Assembly (NCBI GenBank): GCA_000149265.1
Contig: CH002711.1
Coordinates: 1,087,570 to 1,151,569 of the forward strand
Length of the DNA: 64,000 nucleotides
From: Ciona savignyi
Lineage: Eukaryota; Chordata; Ascidiacea; Phlebobranchia; Cionidae
Direction of reading: 5' to 3'
Shown here piece after piece: positions 12,001-22,245 of the stretch. The notes under the pieces are model-generated. The model saw nothing but the letters and a program-made list of their open reading frames with translations, searched no databases and was not told the DNA's origin. A program made the translations under genes and the position numbers. Within the stretch, counting starts at the first letter, position 1; each line of letters begins with the position of its first letter.

Positions 12001-12707
12001 ACAGAACGGGATAGACGCTAAATATGTTTCGGATATCGGGTTTGCGGCAACGCTAGAGGTTCTTGTACTAGTCGAACTATACCACTTGGTACATTCCGTT
12101 GGGGAGAATACAGCGGCAATAGGTGAAACGGTTAGCTGCCTTCCTTACGGGAAAAAGGCTCGTACAAGATCAGTTGCTCAAAGCTTAGCACGTGGGCAGT
12201 TTTGCAAATTTTCGGCATTGAATATTGTTTAACAGACGATAGAAAATTTCGTACAATATAAAAGTCATAAGAGAAATATATTATACTACTACCACGTATA
12301 TATAAAAAGCAAAACGTTTAAAATTGGTATAAATCGAAAACATAAACTTCCGGATACCCCATACCAACCATGCACCATATTTTGGGAACCCCCCCCCAGC
12401 CTCACTTAAACTTGTGATCAGTCTCCATTAACCCACAACAATAACAGGCATATGCTAATATGTATAGACATTAAAAACTTAGTTGTGAGTCTCATTTAGA
12501 CAAAAATGTTTTTTGTCATTTTTTGTCAAACGCTTTACAGACATGAAAGATGTTGTCGCCCCAGCATCTCCAACGAGTCGTCAAATTGGATTGGATTTTT
12601 TATATAACATGAAAAGTGAAATTTTGGATGATAGGGCCTGGGAATTCCCTTGTCTTTTTGTTGTTTTCATTATAGCGATTAACCAGATACGTCAATTTTC
12701 TTGGTAG
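9059..12707 (+). CDS. Secreted RGG-repeat protein, 194 aa, unrecognised family
   Basis: Exons: 9059-9248, 10215-10311, 10761-10891, 12541-12707; all GT-AG, phases 1, 2, 1, one continuous frame ending TAG. Residues 1-24 are a clear signal peptide (MKPVALVCFLLLLVMLITLE, then cleavage near VHA). Residues 25-60 are Arg-Gly-Gly/Gly-Gly-Ser-Arg repeats turning into three SRYSGG-like units. A short hydrophobic stretch follows (TAIATVVLVKL, about 66-76), then a basic Gly/Tyr region (KAGKGFGYRQ). Exon 3 carries an Asn- and Cys-rich stretch (ACGNNNNCLLNC). The C-terminus has a hydrophobic run (FPCLFVVFIIAI) before a short polar tail, either a membrane anchor or a buried helix. The layout recalls the vertebrate Shadoo/prion group (signal peptide, RGG box, hydrophobic patch), but I see no convincing residue-level match. 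A structural or cuticle-like secreted protein is an equal alternative. Confidence 0.8.
9459..9545. repeat. Short dispersed repeat shared with 43140-43240
   Basis: GAACATGAAAAGACGACAAAACGAACA and the following GTTAAA..ACGT..AAAGAAA..GATATAA segments recur, diverged, at about 43140-43240. This copy is in intron 1 of the RGG-protein gene. Class unknown; no inverted ends or tail seen. Confidence 0.5.
11305..11446 (+). repeat. SINE copy, tRNA-like 5' half
   Basis: Begins TCCGACCGATTATAGTCTGG and keeps the box B-like GCCGGTTCGAAACTGG, then GCTAGTCGGTTCTGTCTTTG and ACGGACATTGCC. The 3' half and tail are lost. It lies in the last intron of the RGG-protein gene. Confidence 0.8.
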
Positions 12708-14810
12708 AATGTAAGTGAGTTAAATAATGTTAGTTTAAATAGAAGAAAGTAAAAATATACCATAAAATTAGGAAGAAAGTAAATACCATAAAATTATCTC
12801 TGGATCATGTCTGTGACAGGCAATTCATACTGTGACTGTGAGGCATGTCGTAGAAACGACAGGTTATAAGCCCAGGAAAATCCCCTTAAGTCGTCAAAAG
12901 GATAGTTCGTGGAAGTATATTTATCGCACTGTGTCCTATTAATACTGGCAGAAAATGTGTTTTACGAAACCCTGTATTCTTACCTTTAGCGAACTTACCT
13001 GGAAATAATAGTTAAATCACTCCGGGAGAGGCGGCGTCTTCGCTTAGAACTGTATTTGAAGTTCTTGGCTTTTAATACAAATTTAGGATATGTTTAGTCC
13101 GTTCTGTCGTGTACAGACTGTTTTTATAACTGTGTGGTAGTATAAAAGCTCGTCTTGGGAGTATAAAAGCGTGCCAAGAGCATGAATAGCACTTTTTCAG
13201 TTTTCAACGAAACTTAATTTGTATTGTTAACACTTAGATTAGCTTTATGATGTTACAGTTGTGAAAGTTGAAATTGAGCTGCTGAAATCAGTTACTACAA
13301 AATAGTCTTGAATTACCAATGTTGACATCCACTTTAGGACAGAGCTATATAAGTAGTTAAAAGAAAAGTTATTCCCAAAATGAATTCTGTTTAAACCAAC
13401 TCAGCATAGATCAGTTAAAAACAGCACTAGTACCAGATTTCAACGTTTTAAAACGGTTTCTGTTAAATTCCGTGAATTGTTAAGTCCAGAAAATTTTACA
13501 ATGACCATAATGTGAACAAATGCGTGCTTTTATCCGAGACCATTAGTCCAAAATTATTGACAGTTACAAAAAAAATGTATTTTTTTAATTTAAAAACATG
13601 CACAAGGAAATAATAAGCACGGATATTAAGGCTAAATCAACAGTTTAAATTGACTACAACCATTGATTTACGATTTGTGATTGACAAGTCTTATTGTCTT
13701 CTATTTTTATCTTAATTTGAATATTTTGCAATGATCTTACCAGTATCCAATGCAACTGGGTATTGAACTTGAATGCAAAGAAACTTTATCTTTTCTTGCC
13801 TTTGTTTGATTCTTTTTGAAGAGCTAAACAAGCAGCAACGCTGGCATCAAATTATATTCCTTTCATGACGCTATCCGGTTGCTCCTCGCTTGCGTCACGA
13901 TTTTTGACAGCTGGCAAGGCAATAACTTAAGTTACTTTTGGGCTTACGAAAAAGCGACTCCTCTTAGCTCCCATTACCTTCCTTAACTACAGCCTTGTTT
14001 CTCAATATCTTTGATTTAAAGGGTTATATTTTTAAAACTTGTATGTTACGTCTTTTCGCGGCGCCTATACACAAAGCACGGCAGGACTTTCAGTTCCAAA
14101 AACGCGCAATTCCGACAGTACCAAAACGTTCTTCCAACATTAAACGTGTATTTTACTTTTACGTTAAGGTATTACCGATTTTTTTAATATTTCACACAGC
14201 AGGCTACTTAAACCTGTCAACTTCACTTCTATGCAATGAAATTAAATATTAAAACACATGGCACAAACCAAATTAACTGCGAAATGTTACAACCAGTTAC
14301 AACTCGCGATAACAATGGCATTGTTACGTACAAAAGGTGATTTATAGTATTATTCCCAAGTAAACGATTGAAGTACAATTTCAATATAACACTATGTTTG
14401 GTCGAGTTTATTATTCAATGTCGTTGTAAATTCCGAAGGGTAACAAAACGCGAAGACTATAACCTGCCAAATCTACTGGGCAGTTGGCGCAACACTCCAT
14501 GTTGAACATCGTGGTAGAAACTAAGAAACTATCAATTAGCCTTTTTCCTAACGCGAGTCTGCCTTAGGCGAATGAACGCCGTGGCAAAATACAATAATCG
14601 TGTCTGAGTAAAGCGCTGTTTCAAACACGAATCACCAATACATTTTCTTGATCGTTATCCGGTAGTTGTTTTGCCAAGTATGCATTGCTGGAGTATCGCG
14701 TTAGATTGGCAAACGAGTTAGATGTTTGTTGTAGTCAGTATACTATATAAGTTTTAGGTTTTAGGAAAGATTAATTAAACCGACAAACCACAATGATGTT
14801 TGTATTTATT
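12708..14810. other. Intergenic, no gene seen
   Basis: Spacer between the RGG-protein gene and GALNT. No exon set, tRNA fold or SINE was recognised. The 85-codon frame at 13995-14252 has no family resemblance and no supporting splice partner. Confidence 0.5.
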
Positions 14811-14836
14811 CCAGGCAAAATATGTTTAAAAGATGA
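14811..14836 (+). promoter_or_regulatory. Splice/trans-splice acceptor and mini-uORF at the GALNT start
   Basis: A pyrimidine-rich stretch ending CCAG at 14814 looks like an acceptor, with no obvious upstream exon. Between it and the start lies a four-codon frame (ATG 14822 to TGA 14834-14836) whose stop overlaps the GALNT ATG at 14833 as ATGA. This is sequence-only evidence; usage is unknown. Confidence 0.45.
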
Positions 14837-17800
14837 AAAGTAAGCGTTTTAAGTTCTGTTTGCTGTTTTTGACACTGCCTCCGTTTCTATTTTTGAGTTA
14901 CAATTTAGTTCAACTAAAAATGCAAAGTAAACTTTATCCGTTACAAGAAAATTATGAGGCAGATTATGAACTTGTTGAAAGAAATCAACTGACTACTGAT
15001 TCTATCTCAGTGAGTTTGAATACTTTGTTTTTAGACATTGTTTTTTTAAACAGTTTAATGTTAATTCGCCATAAGGACTCAACAATTTGCGTAGCCGTGT
15101 ATATTTCAAAGTGACCCGCTCGATGTTACTTTATACTGTAGTTATACGAAAGGCGGTAGGATTGAAATCCGCCGCAAACTAAGTGTCATTGGGGTAACTT
15201 TCTCGCGAACATTCCCTGGACCCAATAATTTAATAGTTTAAACAAAAACCCATGCAATATTTCCATCGCACATTAATAAACTTTAGTCCCGGTTAACCGA
15301 CTTTAGCATGAGGCACAATTTGGCGATTGTCATTGTTAGAACACCTCATGCGTTATGTTTATTGTATAATAATGAATGAAATAAGATGCGGTATAGCACC
15401 GTAGATGGGTAATCGAGTATAACGGTTACGGTTAAATAGCTTGGTGGGTTCTGGTCGCTTGCTAGTCGGTTGTCATAGTGGATCAATCGGATTCACCATA
15501 ATTAAAGAAACGTCTTAATTGTATTCACCACAAGTGGAAATTATTTGAATGATTTATCAACCATAGCATGTGAAAGTGAGTGATCGTTTTAAAATTGTTT
15601 TTTTTACCTTAGGTTAATTCCCCAACTAAGATAGATTTGTCAGCTCCTGCACTTTCCCGTCCAGCTGATCGGCCACTGAATGGAATAGGCGAGCGGGGTG
15701 ACCCGGTAGTGCTCGGAAACCTAACCAAAGATGAAAAAAGACGTAAACAGGAGCTATGGGATATTTACGGGATAAATCATTTTCTAAGTGATAAAATTTC
15801 ACTACATAGAGCGTTAAGGGAATTCAGACATCCTTTGTAAGTGTCGACACTCTCTATTTTATTTGCCCTTTTTTAAAGTGTATATATCCTGTAAAATTTC
15901 TGAACGTATAATAAGCCTGTACTTAATTATCTTAGTCATTGTATAGGCTACCCGTTGCAATTCCGTATCTAGCCTATGTATACCTTAACAAAACTGTTTT
16001 AATATCGTATCTTTCACCTATGTGTGGCCGATTAGCTTATTTCAGATTAGCTTATAAAAATATATGTGCGTAAAAATTAATTTCCATTACGTGTGTTTTT
16101 AAATAAACGTAAATTTTAGAATAGTTTAAATTTTATATAGTCAGTGTAATGATCCATTTTTGTTCAATTTGGTCAAGACTCTGTATTACTGCCAGCGCTA
16201 TATCTATTCGACATGACATTAAATATTAATGAGACGGAATTTAACAAATGTAACGCTAGTCAGCTATCTAGTGTTAAAATGGTATTCTCTATAATGGTAT
16301 TACTCCTACAGGTGCGTAGATCGTCCGCCGTTCAACTACGAAAAACTTCCGAACACTTCCGTCATTATAGTTTTCTACAACGAAGGCTGGTCAACACTCC
16401 TGCGAACCATATACAGCGTTCTTCACAATACTCCTGATATTTTGTTGGAAGAAATAATTCTGATCGACGATGGCAGTACAATCGGTAAGTAGACGCACAT
16501 GGGCCCTTATACCCAAACATGAGCGGTATCTGACGCAGCAAAATCCGGTGTGAAATAAAACGATAATAAAACCGGAAAACAAAATACGATAAAACACCCG
16601 TTTTAGTTAACAGTGTCGTTTTTTCCAGCGTCAAGTGTAATGCAATTTAAGCCTATGTACAACTGTACTAACGAGGTGCAACTGAAGTATTTTACATTTG
16701 GTTATTTACCAGTACATTAAAACTATGTAAATAATAATGTCTTTATGTGTAAACCAAATTTAAAATTTTTAAATGTCGTTTATAAATGCCACTGAAACAG
16801 TATATTTTTTCTCACCAGTCGATCTGTTGGTAGTATTATAAGATTGTGTAGCACATGCCATCGAAGCTATGAGTAGTACAAGCTAGACTTATAATAGATG
16901 ATCATTACGAAAAGCTCTGTCCAAATCGCGAAAGGCGTTCGACATTCTAAGTTTAAAACAACAACCTTGTCAAATTTACATATTTGTAGACAATTTGGGC
17001 AAAGAGCTTCACGACTATATAGCGAATCTTCCGAAGATCAAATTGATTCGGACAGGCAGAAGGGAAGGACTTATGAGAGCAAGACTTCTCGGTTTGGCTC
17101 AAGCAGTAGGTATGAATTATATGATGTATAACATATGGTAAATCACTCGTAGATAGATAATATGATTTCATTTTTTGGATAAATGCAAGGCTGGCTTATA
17201 CATAAGAATAATTTTAAGATTTAATAAATAGAATATTATTTTTTAATCATTTTTAGGTGAAGTTGTCGCGTTTGTCGATTGTCATTGCGAGTGTACACAC
17301 GGCTGGTTGGAACCTTTGCTTGAAGGGATTGCCGAAGACAGAACATTAATTGCCATTCCAGTAACTGATGACATTGATTCAAAAACATTTCAGTGAGAAT
17401 TTATTTCTGTTTGCGATGTTTGCCATACCTTTTTAGCAGTTTGTTAATATAAATATTGACTATATTTTAAAACAATTATGTCTTTGTTTTGTGATATGAT
17501 ATTCATGCGTTTATCTCCGTGATTGACAAAACCAGGGGTTAACATGACGATCGTCAGATTACCACGTGCCCACTGGCGGGTTACCGGAGCTAATTCAATG
17601 TGTTGTAGATGATTAAGACGTTTCTTAAATATGGCAAAACTTCATTATTCTGCTGGGTTTATGTAATGTCGGTTAGGTGCCTTGCCCAAAGACAAAACCG
17701 ACTAGCTGGTGAACGAACATGCAACCCTTCCGTTAAAAGGCGACGCACTAACCCACCAAGCTAATCAGTTGCTACAACATAGGTATTACTTTGGAGCGTA

Positions 17801-20539
17801 CACCCCGAGCATTGGAGGATTCACTTGGCAGCTTTACTTCCAATGGAGATGGATGAGCAAAGCCCAAGAGAACGACCGAAAGAACTTGGCAGAGCCCATC
17901 AGGACCCCTACAATCTCCGGAGGTCTGCTTGCAGTCGACAGGAAATTCTTTATTCAACTCGGTAGTTATGATGAAGGGATGGAGGTTTGGGGAGGTGAAA
18001 ACTTGGAACTCTCGTTTCGAGTGGGTCATTTTAACATGGTGTTATTTAATCTTTTTTAGTATATAAATAAGCATGTGATATATTATTTATTTAATTAAAC
18101 CTTGTTTTTGCCGCTGTAAAATAGCCATAGCTAAATTTAAAAAATAACGTAAAAATTGAGCATAAATACGCATGATTTATTTTACTAATGTTAGAAATGT
18201 ATAAGTGATTACACATTTTTGTACGTAACTTCTCGACTTATCGGGAGCTGAATTTGCTTGGCTCTAACGAAAAAAGGAAAAATTTAAGAAAACAAATCCA
18301 TGATTCAAGAGTTGAAATTCGGAAATTAATAAAATTGGCACGACGTCTTTTCTTAAAATATCACATTAACACAACTTACGCCAGTGTTAAGATAATTCCG
18401 ACGTATTTTAAATATTGATAAGCGTTAATGTAAATTTCCTAAAGACTTGGATGTGCGGAGGTTCAATGAAGGTATTTCCCTGCTCTCATATTGGGCACGT
18501 GTCGCGAGATCACAACACCTATTCTCGCGCTACGTTCTGGAAAAATGTGATGCGACTCGCCGAAGTATGGCTTGACGACTACAAACGCCATTTCGACATC
18601 AGGGTACCACCGTCGGAACAAAATGTAGTTGTTTAAATTGATTTTATTTCTGTTGTATTTATAGACTTGTTCTGAATTTTAGCAAAACTTTGGTGACGTG
18701 ACGGCTCGCAAGAAACTTAGAGAAAACCTAAAATGTCATGATTTTAAGTGGTATCTGGAGAACGTATTCCCCGAGCAACACGTACCCGAGGACCGGCCCG
18801 GATATTACGGAGCGGTGGGTTTGAAATGAACTATTCTAAAAAAATGAAGTCCGATCGAATAGCGTGGTGGGTTAGTCCGTTACTTTTAGCCAAAGGGTGG
18901 TAGGTTCGAAACTGGTCGCTACCTAATCGGTAGTGTTCTTTTGCTAGGCACGGCCGGACATTGCTTGAACCGAGTGATATATTGGGTTGTACCAAATTGA
19001 AGGAATATCTCAATCATACACAACATACTAAAATAGCTCTGTGGATTTCCAGAGATTAACTAAATAATTTCAATTTCAGGTAATTTTTGCAAGATCATTT
19101 TAAACATATTAAACGTCTCGATAAAAATTCTTGTTGTCAATGTTAATACAGATTGAGAACATAAAACTGAAGGGAAATTGCCTTGATGTAGGCACTGATA
19201 ACACTGGGGAACCAACGGTTCTTCTATATGGATGTCACAGCATGTCAAGTCAGGTAAAACATTTTTTGAAATAAAAACGAATTAGTTCCTCAATTTGTGA
19301 ATCAATGATTTGTAATTAATTTTTTAAAGTAGTTTTTAGTCCGGTGACCTGTAAGGTTACTGTTTTTTGCAATGATTTTGCATTTGAGTAACACCTAAGC
19401 CGAAATGTGCGTATTAAACCAAGTATTTTAGATTTCTTTTTTTGGTAAAATAGGATAGGATAGTATATTCATGTTTATCTCCGTGAATGGGAAAACCAAG
19501 GGGGTTAACACACGGGCAATCGTCAGATCACCTTGCGCCCGCCGTAGGGTTACCGGAGCTATTGCAGTGTGTTGTATATGATAGACACGTTCCTTCAATT
19601 TAGTGGAACCCATTAATCCGCTGGGTTCAGGCAATGTCCGTAAAGTGCCTTGCCCAAGGACACAGCCGACTAGCTAGCGCCCAGTTTCGAATCTGCAAAC
19701 TTTCGATTGAAAGGCGATGCACTTAACCGCCAGGCTAACCGGCCGGAAATAATAGATTTAATTTAAAAACATTGTAATCGGTACGCTTTAATACGGACAG
19801 TTGTGCTTTTTAGTTTTTCGAATACACAAGTAAAGGCGAGATGCGACACAATAAAGTCAACGAACAGTGCTTAGAAGTGAACGGGAATGATGTTACGAGT
19901 AGCGCGTGCACGACACATGAAAATGTGCCAAAGAACGGCCAAACTTGGATGTTTGTCTTGGTGAGTTTGACATTTTTGATTATCAAGGATTAAAGTAGGA
20001 CAACCTTTTGAATGCAGTGTGTCAGTTTAATAATAATATCAGAATAAAAGCAACTTCGCGTACTACCCATTATCATATACGGTTTGCATTGTCAACTTCC
20101 TAATTTGAATATCAGTAATTAAGACTGTTGATGTTGTGCAACGTAGCGACTGTACATGCTTATAGTATAGATTTTGCGTGCGCGTTAAATCACGGGCCGT
20201 GTATTAAAAAAAACTCTCGCGTGCCACTTGTGGAAAACATGGTAGGGGTTGCCGACCCTGGATTATTGCATCATGTGACCACTACATGAAAACCCAATTT
20301 ATTAGATTGGTATATTTGCTGCTTCGCATTTTAAAAATCCATACAGATATTTTGTATAGATGGACACTTCTACGAATACATGGTCAATATATTCTTTGTT
20401 TTTACAGGGAGGTGTAATTGCAAGCAAATTAAATGGAAAATGCTTAGAAGCAGTTCAACAAGCGGACGGTGTTTATAAAGCTGTTTTGTTACGTTGTGAT
20501 CCGCAGTCGAAGTTTCAAAAGTGGAATTTTTTTAAATAA
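14833..20539 (+). CDS. GALNT: Polypeptide N-acetylgalactosaminyltransferase (GALNT), complete
   Basis: Starts mucin-type O-glycosylation by moving GalNAc from UDP-GalNAc to Ser/Thr in the Golgi. Exons: 14833-15009, 15613-15836, 16312-16484, 16990-17109, 17257-17392, 17783-18020, 18445-18624, 18683-18814, 19152-19253, 19814-19960, 20408-20539; all GT-AG, giving 586 residues, the usual family length. Order: short cytosolic tail, membrane anchor about 8-26, stem, GT-A domain opening with [17 protein letters not shown] (about 150-166), the metal-binding DxH as D239-C-H241 in VDCHCEC, the Gal/GalNAc motif with [11 protein letters not shown] and [12 protein letters not shown] (about 314-356), then a ricin-type lectin domain from about 461 ([19 protein letters not shown]). 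The CHCEC variant and overall pattern suggest the GALNT4/GALNT12 branch, but orthology is unproven. An acceptor-like CCAG ends at 14814. Confidence 0.96.
17493..17770 (-). repeat. SINE copy abutting the GALNT exon 6 acceptor
   Basis: Inverted copy from the tail side (GATATGATATTCATG) to the tRNA-like head (CGACGCACTAACCCACC). It occupies most of intron 5 and stops about 12 bases before the AG at 17781-17782. The last 30 bases of the intron, with candidate branch sites ACTAAC (17748) and CTAAT (17761), are partly SINE sequence. Confidence 0.85.
18849..19041 (+). repeat. SINE copy, diverged, tail lost
   Basis: Begins GTCCGATCGAATAGCG, has box B-like GTAGGTTCGAAACTGG and continues to ACAACATACTAAAATAGCTC. 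It lies in GALNT intron 8 in sense orientation. Confidence 0.8.
19452..19745 (-). repeat. SINE copy, near full length
   Basis: Runs from inverted tail AGGATAGGATAG to the head GGCTAACCGGCCGG, in GALNT intron 9, antisense. It retains the reverse complement of both Pol III boxes. Part of it reads open as a spurious 68-codon frame. Confidence 0.9.
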
Positions 20540-22245
20540 AGTAACAGTCGAAACTGTGATGCGTTTAGCAAAGGTAACCTTTACACGTGAAGACCGATAA
20601 TTGTGCCATCGTTTTAAGGAGCGTGACCAGACGCAATAGCCTTGTTTAGGTTGGAAATTCAACTACTAAGGGCTTTATGTGGAAATTTACAAAGTATTAT
20701 AGGTCCCCTACGTGCAATTTGGGTTGCATTTCTGCAATTTTGAACTATATTTGCTGAAACGATACTTGTAACCAAAGGTTTCTTAAAACTTTTAAATGAT
20801 TGCAGCTGTTGTATTTTATTTATCAAAAAGTAAAAAAAATCTAAAACTATTTTTTTTATTCTTATTGTATTTCGTTAAAGTTAAAGTGTATTACTGCAAT
20901 TTCGTTCTGCTTGGTAGCGCTTTAACTCGAGTGTGACAAAACAATTGTGATAAACGAATTTATTTTGAACTTTGGTGGTTTTCTTTGAAACAAGTTTGCT
21001 TGGTCTGACGGTATCATTTTTTGTTTCTTTTTATGCTATTCTGTTTACGCACGACTTATTGCGCCGGCTCTTCATTTTACACACATATATTTAAACTGAG
21101 CTGTAGTTTTTAACATTACTTTGAGGGGTAATTAACATTTTTTGTCGGTTATTATTAACTTCGTTTTTCCAAAACATCAAACCCATTTGCTAACTGTTTA
21201 ACTGGAACAAAATAACAGGTTATTGTTTGTTGTTTAAGGCTTTTTGTATAAAAAGTTAATAGGATATTTATGAATATTTCCGTGAATGGAAAAACCAAAG
21301 GGGTTATCACACAGATCACCTTCCGCCCACCGTCGGGTTACCGTATCTATTGCAGTGTTTAGTTGAGACATTCCTTTAATTCGGTAGAACCAATTAATAC
21401 GCTGGGTTCAGCCAATGTTCGTTAGTAGCTAGCGACCAGTTTCGTATCTGAAACCTTTTTGCTGAAAGGTGCCGCACTAAACCGCCAGACTAACCGGTCG
21501 GACTCTAGATCAATTGGTTCTAAACAAAGTTGAAGGGATGGCCATTAATTATACAAAACAAACTGCAATAGTTTAATTAGCCCGACCGTGGGTAATCGAC
21601 GATTACTCGTCGTGTGAGAAAGCTCTACGTAATATGTGGTAATCTGAAGTTTGGCCGCGTGATAATGACCCCTACATATTCCCATTTGCGTGAATAAACC
21701 TGAATGTTTTATCCTGTTCTTGCAAACTAATAAATAATAATAAAAAGAACATTCTACAAGAACACCATTGTTTCTAGTATAATTCGCTTTCGATTTGTGT
21801 TGGTTCGAGTGTTCAGCTGTTTTATACGTATTTAATATTAGATTTTAGGGGATTTCCTGGAGTAAACCGGTTTAAATGGGTTTTGTCTGATTGATGTTCC
21901 ACATGTCTAACTTTCCTAAAAATATGCGCAGTAATTATTAGGCAATGTTTTTATTAAATGAATCAGATAGAGCCGGAATAGGCTGTTAGAAGCTTATTTT
22001 AAATGCAAACTTCATTTTTCAGCACCACCATGAAATATATTATTTTGATTTTTTATCTTGCAATTGTATTCAGTCAAAACGTTTACTGCAAGAATTTAAA
22101 CATCAGGCACCCCAGTGCGTTTATCATCATTCTTACAGTGACAGACTAATTAAATATGAATAACAATACAACTCGTACCTCAACATAATTGCATATTAGT
22201 GTTTATATATATATATGACATAATTATAAATGATATAAATTGGGC
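20540..22245. other. Intergenic between convergent GALNT and acyl-CoA synthetase genes
   Basis: The GALNT poly(A) signal AATAAA is at 20535-20540 and overlaps the stop codon. A SINE sits at 21261-21502. The rest is AT-rich with no coding signal; a short TA microsatellite lies at about 22205-22216. Confidence 0.5.
21261..21502 (-). repeat. SINE copy, internally deleted
   Basis: Inverted copy from AGGATATTTATGAATA to the head CTAACCGGTCGGAC. Deletions remove part of the CGGGCAATCGTCAGATC and CTTGCCCAAGGACAC segments relative to other copies. Confidence 0.85.
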
